Positions 17,270 through 26,879 of a DNA stretch of 64,000 nt are shown here, piece by piece. The position numbers were made by a program, and so were the translations under genes. The notes beneath the pieces are model-generated. The model saw only the letters and a program-made list of their open reading frames with translations, did not search any database and was not told the DNA's origin. Within the stretch, counting starts at the first letter, position 1; each line of letters starts with the position of its first letter. Origin of the DNA: Aquirhabdus sp. (GTDB lineage: Bacteria > Pseudomonadota > Gammaproteobacteria > Pseudomonadales > Moraxellaceae); NCBI GenBank assembly GCA_030149815.1, contig JASLHI010000045.1:5263-69262 (forward strand). The letters run 5' to 3'.

Positions 17270-18207
17270 GCTGTATGCTCACTCATCAAACCAACAAAAA
17301 TATCCTCAAGAGAACTCTGGCTCGACTGTAATTCTTTAAAGTCGATGCTCTGCTCTTGCAAGCGACGAAGTAAATCCGCTATGCCCGTTTCCTCACTTTG
17401 TCCATCAAATGTATAAACCAAACGCTGACCATCAGCAGTCAGCGTCAAAGCTGGTGATGTCAACGTGGTGGGGATGCTGTCTATTGGTTTTTTTAGATGT
17501 AGCGTAAGTTGTTTTTTGCCGAGCTTCTGCATCAATGCTGTTTTTTCCTCAACTAAAATCAGCTCGCCTTTGCGAATCACACCAATACGATCAGCCATAT
17601 CCTCAGCTTCTTCGATATAATGCGTCGTCAAAATAATCGTGACGCCGCTATCACGTAAACGCCGTACCATTGCCCACATATCTCGACGCAGTTCTACATC
17701 GACACCCGCACTCGGTTCATCCAGAAACAATATTTCTGGTTCGTGAGATAAGGCTTTTGCAATCATGACTCGGCGTTTCATGCCGCCAGAGAGTGTCATA
17801 ATCTTTGAATCTTTCTTATCCCAAAGGGAAAGATCGCGCAGGATTTTTTCGAGTAGTGCTGGATTTTTAGGTTTTCCAAATAAGCCGCGACTAAAGTTCA
17901 CTGTTGCCCATACTGTTTCAAAAGCATCAGTATGAAGTTCCTGAGGAACTAGACCTATTGCTTGACGTGCAGATCGAAAGTTTTTAATGACATCATGTCC
18001 AGCAGCCGTGATCTGCCCTTGACTGGGATTCACCATGCCGCAGGTGATGCCAATCAGAGTCGTCTTCCCTGCGCCATTTGGCCCCAGTAACGCAAATATC
18101 TCACCGCGACGAATATCCAGATCAATACCCTTAAGTGCTTGAAAACCAGATGCATAGGTCTTGGTTAGACCTTTGATTGAAATGATATTCTCCACTACAA
18201 CTCCCAT
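17266..18207 (-). CDS. ABC transporter ATP-binding protein (YadG-like)
   Basis: A 313-residue ATPase that powers the adjacent permease. Walker A (GPNGAGKTT), the Q-loop, the LSGGMKRR signature, Walker B (ILFLDEPSAGVD) and the switch histidine (TTHYIEE) are all intact. A C-terminal extension of about 90 residues after the nucleotide-binding domain is usual for ABC-2 systems of this type. The substrate is unknown. The SDR gene is immediately upstream with 23 bp between, so the three may share a transcript. Confidence 0.92.
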   Translation of the reverse strand: MGVVVENIISIKGLTKTYASGFQALKGIDLDIRRGEIFALLGPNGAGKTTLIGITCGMVNPSQGQITAAGHDVIKNFRSARQAIGLVPQELHTDAFETVWATVNFSRGLFGKPKNPALLEKILRDLSLWDKKDSKIMTLSGGMKRRVMIAKALSHEPEILFLDEPSAGVDVELRRDMWAMVRRLRDSGVTIILTTHYIEEAEDMADRIGVIRKGELILVEEKTALMQKLGKKQLTLHLKKPIDSIPTTLTSPALTLTADGQRLVYTFDGQSEETGIADLLRRLQEQSIDFKELQSSQSSLEDIFVGLMSEHTA

Positions 18208-18230
18208 GTAATGCCTACAGTTTTTAATCT

Positions 18231-19070
18231 CTATAGTTTGGATTTCAGTTTTCTAAACAAACTTGTGCGCTGCGCGAAATCAAGCGTATCAGGCATTAAG
18301 CGTTTTCCCGCATAAAGCGCCCACGCTTCAGGGCTCACAGGCACAACCGCACGATTATGGATAATTGCACTGACAATCGCATCGGCAACATGTTCAGGGC
18401 CGTAATTCCGCTTACGATATAACTCAACGACTTTATCTTGTGCTTGCGACATTTCCCCGTGCGCACGCATCGCTTTGACAATATTCGTATTAATGACACC
18501 TGGGCAAATTGCACTGACACCAACATGATGCTCAGCTAGCTCAATCCGCAATGATTCTGACAGTCCCATCACGGCATGCTTCGTCGCGGAATACGCAGAC
18601 ATTTCTGGCGCTGCATAAAAACCTGCAGCCGATGCGATATTGATAATATGACCTGATCCACGTTCAGCCATTTTTTGACCAAATGCTTTGCAGCCGTGCA
18701 CCACGCCCATCAGGTTAATGCCGATTAACCATTGCCAGTCTTCAATTGGAATTTCTAAAAATAGACCTGCACTTGCCACGCCTGCATTGTTGACCAATAT
18801 ATCCAGAGCACCATATTGCTGGTGAATACGTTCTGCGAGTTGTTGCATTGCTTGCCAGTCAGAAACATCTGCGATTTCGAGTGTTGCTGTGTCTGCTTTA
18901 TTGCCTAGCAGTAATTTAGTTTCTTCGAGCGTCGCACGATTCAGATCACAAAGAATTAGTTTTGCCCCAAGCCCTGCAAATTTTAGAGCGGTTGCCCGTC
19001 CAATCCCAGAACCCGCACCAGTAATTAGAGCAAGTTTGTTGTGGAAAAAATGATGCGCCTTATTTGACAT
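18231..19070 (-). CDS. SDR-family oxidoreductase
   Basis: A classical short-chain dehydrogenase/reductase of 279 residues. It has the cofactor loop TGAGSGIG, the NNAG motif and the catalytic YSATK, with a serine upstream in IASAAGF. It reduces or oxidises an unidentified carbonyl or alcohol with NAD(P). The gene follows the MDR reductase by 47 bp and may be co-expressed with it. The C-terminal extension with a basic end resembles members acting on lipophilic substrates, but no substrate can be assigned. Confidence 0.9.
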   Translation of the reverse strand: MSNKAHHFFHNKLALITGAGSGIGRATALKFAGLGAKLILCDLNRATLEETKLLLGNKADTATLEIADVSDWQAMQQLAERIHQQYGALDILVNNAGVASAGLFLEIPIEDWQWLIGINLMGVVHGCKAFGQKMAERGSGHIINIASAAGFYAAPEMSAYSATKHAVMGLSESLRIELAEHHVGVSAICPGVINTNIVKAMRAHGEMSQAQDKVVELYRKRNYGPEHVADAIVSAIIHNRAVVPVSPEAWALYAGKRLMPDTLDFAQRTSLFRKLKSKL

Positions 19071-19117
19071 TATATTTTCTCCACGGTTGTTTTTTCAAAT
19101 CAACATCATGTTTTAAG

Positions 19118-20161
19118 TTATTTGAAATCATCATTAGCCACTCGCACTAATAGTTTTCCGAAGTTCTTGCCTTCCAGTAAACCAATAAATGCTTGCGGCG
19201 CATTTTCTAGTCCATCCACGACATCTTCGCGGAATTTAATCATATCTGCATTTAACCAAGTACTCATTTGTGCAAGAAATTCGTTATATCGTGAACCATA
19301 ATCATCAAAAATAATAAAGCCTTGCATTTTTATGCGTTTAGTCAACAAAGTTCGTGATAACAGTGATGAGCGATCTGGGCCAGCTTTCGCTGAGGTATCG
19401 TTGTAATTGGCGATTAATCCGCATAAAGGTACGCGAGCACGGACATTAAGTAAGGGCAATACTGCATCAAACACAGCCCCGCCTACATTTTCAAAATAAA
19501 CATCGATTCCTTTAGGGCAAGCGGCTTTTAGTTTCTCAGCTAAATCAGGGCTATAGTGATCAATACAATCATCAAAGCCAAGTTCCTCAATGACATATCG
19601 ACACTTCTCAGCTCCACCTGCGATGCCAATTGCACGACAACCTTTAATCTTCGCAACCTGTCCGACGACAGAACCGACTGCACCGCTCGCAGCCGCGACG
19701 ACAACCGTTTCATTTGGTTGAGGATTACCAATATCCAGCAATCCCATATACGCAGTAAACCCTGGCATTCCCAAAACGCCCAGTGCGAGTGAAGGGTGAG
19801 GCATAGAAGAATGTAATTTAAACAGTCCAGCGCCATCTACTACGGCAAATTTCTGCCAGCCGCCAGAGCCAAGTACGAGATCACCAACTTGATATGATGC
19901 ATGTCGTGATTCAACGACCCGAGAAACTGTTCCACCAACCATCACACCACCGACTTCAACAGGCGCTGCGTAAGATGGTGCATCACTCATTCGACCGCGC
20001 ATATAAGGATCTAGTGAGAGATAAAGTGTTTTCAATAAAACTTGTCCTTCAGACAAATCAGGAATTTTTGATTCGACGATTGAGAAATTATCCAGTTTAG
20101 GCGCACCGACTGGACGTGATGCAAGTAAGACTTGAAGATTGCTTATATTGATCTGTGACAT
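19118..20161 (-). CDS. NADP-dependent MDR oxidoreductase (CurA/LTB4DH-like)
   Basis: A zinc-independent medium-chain reductase of 347 residues resembling leukotriene B4 12-hydroxydehydrogenase and CurA enzymes, which reduce the double bond of alpha,beta-unsaturated carbonyls with NADPH. Supporting blocks are LSLDPYMRGRM near residue 50, the Rossmann loop AASGAVGSVVGQVAK near 155 and YFENVGG near 225. No catalytic-zinc ligands are seen. It heads the likely operon with the SDR gene. The physiological substrate is unknown. Confidence 0.88.
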   Translation of the reverse strand: MSQINISNLQVLLASRPVGAPKLDNFSIVESKIPDLSEGQVLLKTLYLSLDPYMRGRMSDAPSYAAPVEVGGVMVGGTVSRVVESRHASYQVGDLVLGSGGWQKFAVVDGAGLFKLHSSMPHPSLALGVLGMPGFTAYMGLLDIGNPQPNETVVVAAASGAVGSVVGQVAKIKGCRAIGIAGGAEKCRYVIEELGFDDCIDHYSPDLAEKLKAACPKGIDVYFENVGGAVFDAVLPLLNVRARVPLCGLIANYNDTSAKAGPDRSSLLSRTLLTKRIKMQGFIIFDDYGSRYNEFLAQMSTWLNADMIKFREDVVDGLENAPQAFIGLLEGKNFGKLLVRVANDDFK

Positions 20162-20350
20162 AAAAATATTCCTTTTTTTAGATCATCATTGAATACCATA
20201 TGAATTCAGGTTTGCAGTTCTGGTTATTTTATTGTTGCTCTAGTAAGCATTTTTTTAAGTTAGACTTCAAGCTTATCGCAGTTATTATTCGCATGTAATC
20301 TGTAAAGTGGAATGATGCATTAGTTTTAATATTTCTTATGATATTTTAAC

Positions 20351-20380
20351 GTCTTAGTAAGAGCATTAACTTACTAAGAC
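20351..20380. terminator. Hairpin after the large lipoprotein gene
   Basis: A perfect 11-bp stem (GTCTTAGTAAG with CTTACTAAGAC) and an 8-base loop lie 9 bases past the lipoprotein stop. There is no long T-run, so termination is likely but not certain. Confidence 0.55.
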
Positions 20381-20388
20381 GATCACAA

Positions 20389-21924
20389 TTATTGACTAGT
20401 CGTCACTTTACGCAGCGTTAGACACTTTGCTCCTGATTCATCAGTACACATTTCAGCAGTCTTTTTGAGTTCATTAAATTGAAGATACGTTGTGCTGACA
20501 TCACCATGTGGCGTAATGTGACCAGAACAGTCTTTTAAGCCATTAGTATTCGTCACACGATCAACCAGTTTATAAAATCCCTTATCACTCGGTGTCGCAG
20601 AAAGCGTGTAAAAACTTGAAGATACCTCTGTTCCACTCGTCACTAAGGTGCTGTAATTATTCACAACATAATAAGTTTCGGTGCAATGATTAGGTAGATC
20701 TAACTTCCAAGTTCCAACTAATAAATTGGGTTTTGGATTTAATTGAGCCTTATCTAATGGTTTGACTGCGCTTATATCCGCTGTTGTATTTTTACGTTTA
20801 TCTGAAGCCTCTTTGATCATATCGATCATCGTACCTTTCGTGCTTTCAGACATTGGAAGAGTATTTGATGTAGATGGAACAAAACGTATTTGTGCTGATC
20901 CATAATCGCTATAACTGGTGGCTGTATTAAATCCAATTTTGAATTTATTCGCTGATTGATCTTTATCATTCATTTCTAAGACAGCATCTGTATTACTTTT
21001 CAGCAAACGCCCATTTTTATCGAACAAATAAACTTTGTTAAATACACCATTAAATTTAAATGGCAAAGGCTTACTATCAGGTAATCCATAAGTTGTTCCC
21101 AACGCTGAAATAAGCGTGATAAAACCATCGATAGCTGCATCACTACTATCTTTACTAACGCTCGAATTATCATTCAATGGCTTAGGTTTAATTGAAGCCA
21201 AAAGTTCTGCTCGATGCGTATCAAACACAACTCGATTAATATTCATTGCATCTTCAAAAGTTGCACTTAATTCAACTTTGCGTACACCACCCGATGCAAG
21301 ATCAGCCGAATTAAGCGGTAAATCTCTGAACATGCGTGGATCAAATTTACGCGAACTATCTAAAGCAACATGCTGTGACCAAATAAACAAGTTTTTGAAA
21401 TCAATCCGCTTTGTAATCGGCTCAATACTGAATTGACTATATTTGCCTTCGCTATTTGTATTCACAACAAATGGCGACAGCGCTGACAAGTCGACATAAC
21501 CTTGAGATTGTGGCAAATCAAACATCATGGGCATACGAATAAATGCACCAGCATTTACAGCTTTATAAGTCAGAGCTGGAGTCACTTCAAATCGCTGATG
21601 TTGTAAATCGACAACACCATCCACAGAAAATTCATTACGTTTAGAGAAAGTCTCAAACCAATTTGAAAACTGTTTTACAGCTAATAATTTATCGCCAGCA
21701 GTAGATGTTTTGGAAGGTAGGGATTCTGGAAAATGAATTTCTGTAAACTGTACCGTTGTGTGCACGTGATAGTTTGGCTGTTTATAAAGTTCAGCTAAGC
21801 CTTGAGTTACTGCATCATTGGCTGGAAGCGATGTACGTTGTGGAGTCGTCACACAACCATTTAAACCCGTGATCATGATAAAGCTTCCGCCTAACAATAA
21901 AGATTTATGCAAAAATTTACGCAT
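20389..21924 (-). CDS. Large lipoprotein of unknown function
   Basis: A 511-residue exported lipoprotein. The start at 21924 has GAGGA 5 bases upstream and gives MRKFLHKSLLLGG..., a lipoprotein signal ending in the lipobox LNGC. A longer frame to 21996 adds 24 unrelated residues. The mature protein has no domain I recognise. The first 350 residues are mixed polar sequence. The last 110 begin LVGTWKLDLPNHC and look like a small beta-barrel or lipocalin-type module with paired cysteines. It is probably attached to the periplasmic face of the inner or outer membrane. It stands alone between a reductase and a phosphatase-like gene. Confidence 0.75.
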   Translation of the reverse strand: MRKFLHKSLLLGGSFIMITGLNGCVTTPQRTSLPANDAVTQGLAELYKQPNYHVHTTVQFTEIHFPESLPSKTSTAGDKLLAVKQFSNWFETFSKRNEFSVDGVVDLQHQRFEVTPALTYKAVNAGAFIRMPMMFDLPQSQGYVDLSALSPFVVNTNSEGKYSQFSIEPITKRIDFKNLFIWSQHVALDSSRKFDPRMFRDLPLNSADLASGGVRKVELSATFEDAMNINRVVFDTHRAELLASIKPKPLNDNSSVSKDSSDAAIDGFITLISALGTTYGLPDSKPLPFKFNGVFNKVYLFDKNGRLLKSNTDAVLEMNDKDQSANKFKIGFNTATSYSDYGSAQIRFVPSTSNTLPMSESTKGTMIDMIKEASDKRKNTTADISAVKPLDKAQLNPKPNLLVGTWKLDLPNHCTETYYVVNNYSTLVTSGTEVSSSFYTLSATPSDKGFYKLVDRVTNTNGLKDCSGHITPHGDVSTTYLQFNELKKTAEMCTDESGAKCLTLRKVTTSQ

Positions 21925-22117
21925 GTTGTCCTCAAATCCATTTTTCGTTGTAATATGAATAGATTGTATCAGGTCAAAAAGACCAATCAATGACATTAAT
22001 CAACTGATAAATTAATTTCTATCTGATTATAAAATGCAGATGGTTTTTGGTTAGATAGGCTTGATGATTATTCAAGCGATAATTAGTTAGACGATAAACT
22101 TAGTGGAAATCTGAAAA

Positions 22118-22459
22118 TTGTTAAACAACAAAAATAATGTCTTGTTTGTATGCAGTAAGAATCAATGGCGAAGTCCAACAGCAGAACAAATTTGGCGAAA
22201 ACATCCTGCATTGAATGTTCGTTCTGCTGGTACTAGTTCCAATGCAAGACACTCCATTTCTATCCATGACGTTGAATGGGCTCATGTTATTTTTGTTATG
22301 GAAGAAAAACATAAGATACAAATCACAAGTAAATTTCGAAGGACAACCTTAAATAAACCGATCTATGTACTCGATATTCCAGATGATTATAAATACATGG
22401 ATCCAGAGCTTATTGAGCTGTTACAACAGTCTGTACAAAGTATTCTAAACTTAACTTAA
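22118..22459 (+). CDS. Small low-molecular-weight phosphatase-like protein
   Basis: A 113-residue protein of the LMW protein tyrosine phosphatase fold. The N-terminal P-loop reads VCSKNQWRSPTAE and keeps the C-x5-R-S pattern. A DP pair (YMDPEL) lies near residues 93-97. It is shorter than typical 150-residue LMW-PTPs but matches a compact bacterial subfamily. The start is a TTG at 22118, since no ATG or GTG precedes the P-loop, and the ribosome site is weak (GGAAA about 10 bases upstream). The substrate is unknown. Confidence 0.8.
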   Translation: MLNNKNNVLFVCSKNQWRSPTAEQIWRKHPALNVRSAGTSSNARHSISIHDVEWAHVIFVMEEKHKIQITSKFRRTTLNKPIYVLDIPDDYKYMDPELIELLQQSVQSILNLT

Positions 22460-22699
22460 CCTTTAAAAAATCATTCAACAAAAAACGTTCAAATAGAACA
22501 GGATCGCTGTGGAGAGTACGGTCAAGTGATGATATATTCTCGAGTAGATTTTGCGCCAATCAAAAAAGCTCACGGAACATTATCACAGGCTTTTTCTTGA
22601 CGTACCTTGCTGGAGCCTTGTAGAAAACCTCACCAAATTTCGCTTGGTTTACAGAAAAAGTGCCTTTGTTTCCCACCTCTAATACCGCGAGACGACGAG

Positions 22700-24937
22700 A
22701 TGAGTAATAGAAAACCCACGATCATCTACACATTGACCGACGAGGCACCTCGCTTAGCCACAGCATCACTTCTGCCTATTGTTCAGGCATTTACAGCACA
22801 GGCAGGCATCGAATTGGCGACCAGCGACATCTCTGTGGCTACACGCATTCTAAGCCTATTCCCAGAGGTGCTGACTGAGGCCCAACGTGTGCCAGACACC
22901 CTTAGCGCATTAGGCGCGATCACACTGAAGCCTGAAGCCAATATCATCAAATTACCCAATATCAGCGCCTCAGTATCGCAGCTCAAGGCTGCCGTACAGG
23001 AGCTACAGGACAAAGGCTACCAAATTCCTGATTTTCCAGAGAACCCAGTAACCGACGAAGAAAAGGACATTCGCGCGAGATACAACAAGTGCATAGGCAG
23101 TGCTGTAAATCCAGTACTACGCGAAGGTAACTCTGATCGCCGCGCACCAGCCGCAGTGAAGAACTATGCGCGCAAGCATCCGCATAGTATGGCTGAATGG
23201 AGTCAAGCCTCGCGCTCACACGTCTCGCACATGCACGCGGGTGACTTCTACCACGGCGAAAAGTCCATGACGCTGGATCGCGCGCGCGACGTGAAAATGG
23301 AACTCATCACCAAGAGTGGTCAGTCCATTGTGCTAAAACCCAAGCTCTCATTGCTCGAGCGAGAGGTGATCGACTCTATGTTCATGAGCAAGAAGGCACT
23401 ACTCGCCTTCTATGAAAAGGAAATCGAAGATGCGCACAAGACCGGCGTGATGTTCTCGCTGCACGTCAAGGCCACCATGATGAAAATCTCACACCCGATT
23501 GTGTTTGGACACTGCGTCAGGATTTTCTACAAAGATGCTTTTGAAAAGCACGGCAAGCTCTTCGACGAGTTGGGCGTGAACGTGAACAACGGTATGGTGG
23601 ATCTCTACAATAAGATTACCACGCTTCCACGAAGTCAGCAGGAGGAGATCATGCAGGATATCCACGCCTGTCATGAGCACCGTCCTAAGCTAGCCATGGT
23701 CGATTCTGCTAAGGGTATTACCAATTTTCACTCACCTAATGACGTGATTGTCGATGCATCGATGCCTGCAATGATTCGTAACGGCGGCAAGATGTACGGT
23801 GCTGACGGTCGCCTGAAGGATGTAAAGGCAGTGATGCCCGAATCGACTTTCGCCCGTATTTATCAGGAGATGATCAACTTCTGCAAGTGGCATGGCGCAT
23901 TCGATCCGAAGACCATGGGTACAGTGCCCAACGTTGGTCTAATGGCACAACAAGCTGAGGAGTATGGCTCGCACGATAAGACTTTCGAAATTCCCGAGGA
24001 TGGCACAGCCAATATCACCGACTTAAACACTGGTGAAGTGCTGATGAGTCTGGAGGTTGAGCAAGGCGACATCTGGCGCATGTGCCAGACCAAGGATGCC
24101 GCTATACGCGACTGGGTCAAGCTGGCCGTCTCGCGCGCGCGCAACTCAGGCATGCCTGTGGTGTTTTGGCTTGATTCCTATCGTCCACACGAAGCGCAGC
24201 TCATTACTAAGGTCAAAATGTACCTGCATGAGCACAACACCACTGGCCTTGACATCCACATCATGGGTCAGGTCCGTGCGATGCGCTACACCTTAGAACG
24301 CGTAAACCGCGGGCACGATGTCATCAGTGCCACTGGCAACATTCTCCGTGACTACTTGACCGACCTATTCCCTATCATGGAACTAGGCACCTCGGCCAAG
24401 ATGTTGTCCATCGTGCCGTTGATGGCTGGCGGCGGCATGTATGAGACAGGTGCTGGAGGCTCGGCACCTAAACACGTACAGCAGTTAGTGGAAGAAAATC
24501 ATCTGCGCTGGGACTCACTGGGTGAATTTCTGGCATTAGCTGTGAGCTTAGAAGAACTCGGTCTCAAAAATAATAACGCTAAGGCCAAGGTGCTCGCCCA
24601 AGCACTTGATAACGCTACGGGTAAACTACTCGACAACAATAAGGGTCCTTCACCTAAAACTGGTCAGCTCGACAACCGCGGCAGTCACTTCTATCTAGCG
24701 ATGTATTGGGCTCAGGCCCTAGCTGAGCAAAACGACGATGCTGAACTTGCTGCCAAGTTCAAGCCGCTTGCCGAAACACTCACAGCTAATGAAGAGACTA
24801 TCATCGGCGAGTTGGAGGCTGTGCAGGGCAAGCCATCTGATATCGGTGGTTACTATCTGCCTGATGAAGGGATGCTAGATGCAGTCATGCGCCCAAGTGC
24901 CACATTTAACGCTGCGATTGCATCCGTGCTCACCTGA
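22700..24937 (+). CDS. icd2: Monomeric NADP-dependent isocitrate dehydrogenase
   Basis: This TCA-cycle enzyme converts isocitrate to 2-oxoglutarate and CO2 with NADP+ as a single ~80 kDa chain. The 745 residues from the ATG at 22700 match the family length and start (MSNRKPTIIYTLTDEAP). Recognisable blocks include NSDRRAPAAVKNYARKHPHSM, MFSLHVKATMMKISHPI and ATGNILRDYLTDLFPI. The upstream extension to 22607 is rejected because it is unlike the family. Base composition stands out: 102 of 180 bases in 24001-24180 are G or C, far above the roughly 40% of neighbours, with many CGC, GCC and AAG codons. It is convergent with the dimeric icd gene. Confidence 0.95.
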   Translation: MSNRKPTIIYTLTDEAPRLATASLLPIVQAFTAQAGIELATSDISVATRILSLFPEVLTEAQRVPDTLSALGAITLKPEANIIKLPNISASVSQLKAAVQELQDKGYQIPDFPENPVTDEEKDIRARYNKCIGSAVNPVLREGNSDRRAPAAVKNYARKHPHSMAEWSQASRSHVSHMHAGDFYHGEKSMTLDRARDVKMELITKSGQSIVLKPKLSLLEREVIDSMFMSKKALLAFYEKEIEDAHKTGVMFSLHVKATMMKISHPIVFGHCVRIFYKDAFEKHGKLFDELGVNVNNGMVDLYNKITTLPRSQQEEIMQDIHACHEHRPKLAMVDSAKGITNFHSPNDVIVDASMPAMIRNGGKMYGADGRLKDVKAVMPESTFARIYQEMINFCKWHGAFDPKTMGTVPNVGLMAQQAEEYGSHDKTFEIPEDGTANITDLNTGEVLMSLEVEQGDIWRMCQTKDAAIRDWVKLAVSRARNSGMPVVFWLDSYRPHEAQLITKVKMYLHEHNTTGLDIHIMGQVRAMRYTLERVNRGHDVISATGNILRDYLTDLFPIMELGTSAKMLSIVPLMAGGGMYETGAGGSAPKHVQQLVEENHLRWDSLGEFLALAVSLEELGLKNNNAKAKVLAQALDNATGKLLDNNKGPSPKTGQLDNRGSHFYLAMYWAQALAEQNDDAELAAKFKPLAETLTANEETIIGELEAVQGKPSDIGGYYLPDEGMLDAVMRPSATFNAAIASVLT

Positions 24938-25031
24938 GGTCTGTGCAATTATTATCAAAGTCAAAGATGCTGGATTTCATCGCAGGTATTGAACTAATAC
25001 CAACCTTTGAATTTAGATTAAAAAACGTATC

Positions 25032-25060
25032 GTATAGGGTGAACACAGTTCACCCTATAC
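25032..25060. repeat. Hairpin A between the two isocitrate dehydrogenase genes
   Basis: A perfect 12-bp stem, GTATAGGGTGAA with TTCACCCTATAC, with a 5-base loop. No T-run follows. It forms a tandem with the hairpin at 25084-25102. Confidence 0.6.
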
Positions 25061-25083
25061 AAATTAATATGATATAGGTGTAG

Positions 25084-25102
25084 GGACGAACTTAGTTCGT
25101 CC
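25084..25102. repeat. Hairpin B between the two isocitrate dehydrogenase genes
   Basis: A perfect 8-bp stem, GGACGAAC with GTTCGTCC, around TTA, preceded by TGTAG (25079-25083). A hairpin with the same flank but a different stem occurs at 59241-59261. Confidence 0.6.
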
Positions 25103-25195
25103 TGAGAAACATTGTTCCGCAAGGATGTAAAATTCATTTATAAGGATTAGTACAACTGCTGTTCAATCTATTTGATTGAACTAGCCTCTATCTAG

Positions 25196-25222
25196 AAAAA
25201 AACCAGCTTGCGCTGGTTTTTT
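25196..25222. terminator. Bidirectional terminator between the convergent IDH genes
   Basis: The stem AACCAGC/GCTGGTT (25201-25207 and 25212-25218) with a TTGC loop is flanked by an A-run and a T-run. It can therefore end transcripts of both genes. Confidence 0.85.
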
Positions 25223-25244
25223 ACATCTGAATTACTTAAAGAAA

Positions 25245-26501
25245 TCAGTCTTCCATATGCTTGATGATTGCATCACCGAACTCAGAACTACGCAGCAAGG
25301 TTGCACCCGGCATGAGACGTTCAAAGTCGTAAGTCACAGTCTTAGCAGCAATTGCATTAGAAATACCTTTGATGACCAGATCAGCAGCTTCAGTCCAGCC
25401 CATATCACGCAACATCATCTCAGCAGATAGAATGATCGAACCTGGGTTCACTTTATCCTGACCGGCATACTTTGGAGCAGTACCGTGAGTTGCTTCGTAC
25501 ATTGCAATCGCGCCACCCAAGTTTGCACCCGGTGCGATACCGATACCACCGACTTCTGCTGCCAAAGCGTCAGAAATATAGTCGCCGTTCAGGTTCAAAG
25601 TTGCGATCACAGAATATTCTGCTGGACGCATTAAGATTTGCTGCAAGAACGCATCAGCAATCACATCTTTGATGATGATGTCTTTACCAGTTCTTGGATT
25701 CACAATCTTCATCCAAGGACCGCCATCGATTTCTACACCGCCAAAGCGTTCAGCAGCGAGCTCATAGCCCCACTCTTTAAACGCACCTTCGGTGAATTTC
25801 ATGATGTTACCTTTGTGAACCAAAGTCACGCTCGGCTTATCATTGTCGATTGCGAATTGGATTGCTTTACGAACCAGACGCTGTGTACCCTCTTTAGAGA
25901 CTGGCTTCACACCGATACCGCAATTTTCGTCGAAACGAATTTTGGTAACGCCCATTTCTTCTTTTAGAAATTTAATGACTTTGATCGCTTCTGGTGAGCC
26001 AGCTTTCCATTCAATCCCTGCATAAATGTCTTCTGAATTTTCACGGAAGATAATCATGTCAGTGAGCTCTGGATGCTGTACTGGACTTGGTACACCTTCA
26101 AACCAACGTACTGGACGCACGCAGACATACAGATCAAGTTCTTGGCGCATTGCAACGTTCAATGAACGAATACCGCCGCCAACTGGTGTGGTCAATGGGC
26201 CTTTAATCGATACAACAAACTCACGTAATGCTTCAAATGTTTCTTCTGGCATATATGTGCCATAAAGCTTATTCGCCTTCTCGCCGCAATATACTTCCAT
26301 CCACACAATCGCGCGTTTACCACTATAGGCTTTTTGAACCGCAGCATCCACGACTTTGATCATTGGTGGTGTAATATCTACACCAATACCATCACCTTCG
26401 ATGAAAGGGATAATCGGATGATTGGGGACGTTTAAAGATAGGTCGGCGTTTACGGTGATTTTGTCACCATCAGTTGGAACCACGATCTTTTGATAACCCA
26501 T
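25245..26501 (-). CDS. icd: Isocitrate dehydrogenase (NADP+), homodimeric
   Basis: The classical 418-residue TCA-cycle isocitrate dehydrogenase. Recognisable parts are PFIEGDGIGVDI at the N-terminus, the substrate loop GGIRSLNVAMRQELDLYVCVRP, the phosphorylatable-serine region within it, IIFRENSEDIYAGIEW, and ATLNLNGDYISDALAA with metal-binding aspartates. The NADP-type segment ATHGTAPKYAGQDKVNPGS is present. It is convergent with the monomeric isozyme and divergent from rluE. The icd/rluE divergence also exists in E. coli. Having both isozymes suggests condition-dependent carbon flow between the TCA cycle and the glyoxylate bypass. Confidence 0.97.
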   Translation of the reverse strand: MGYQKIVVPTDGDKITVNADLSLNVPNHPIIPFIEGDGIGVDITPPMIKVVDAAVQKAYSGKRAIVWMEVYCGEKANKLYGTYMPEETFEALREFVVSIKGPLTTPVGGGIRSLNVAMRQELDLYVCVRPVRWFEGVPSPVQHPELTDMIIFRENSEDIYAGIEWKAGSPEAIKVIKFLKEEMGVTKIRFDENCGIGVKPVSKEGTQRLVRKAIQFAIDNDKPSVTLVHKGNIMKFTEGAFKEWGYELAAERFGGVEIDGGPWMKIVNPRTGKDIIIKDVIADAFLQQILMRPAEYSVIATLNLNGDYISDALAAEVGGIGIAPGANLGGAIAMYEATHGTAPKYAGQDKVNPGSIILSAEMMLRDMGWTEAADLVIKGISNAIAAKTVTYDFERLMPGATLLRSSEFGDAIIKHMED

Positions 26502-26879
26502 TATACAGGTGCTCCCTTTTTCAAATACAAAACATAGATATATAACAACATAGATATTTTTTGATCTTTACAGTAACTTCGAAGCCTACATGTAAGAGCC
26601 AATTTAGCCATATCTGGCATCTACGGATTTTTTTGCATTGAGAGAATAAATCATTATAGATTCATTCAATTTTTAGCATGGCGCTATGTTAAACAATGTA
26701 CGGGGGAATGGTGATTTAGATAACAAATAGAGATATTTTTGAAGATGATAATTACTCGTAATCGATCAAATATGAGTCAATTCAAGGTATTTATTGGCGA
26801 ATAACGCTAAACTAAAGCTGAATATGTCATCTATTTTCAAAGTTAATACAAACCAATATTATTCAGTAGACCAATTTAC
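26502..26879. other. Divergent promoter region of icd and rluE
   Basis: 378 bp of AT-rich sequence without an open frame. It must hold both promoters. I saw no convincing operator. Confidence 0.5.

Noticed and set aside
22490..22600. Short coding-like stretch (about 30 codons ending at a TGA near 22600) before the monomeric IDH gene
   Set aside because: No start codon in good context and no recognisable similarity. More likely part of the leader region, possibly with a weak hairpin (AAAAAGC/GCTTTTT).
22607..22699. Longer start for the monomeric isocitrate dehydrogenase
   Set aside because: The extra 31 residues are cysteine- and proline-rich and unlike family members, which begin at the ATG at 22700.
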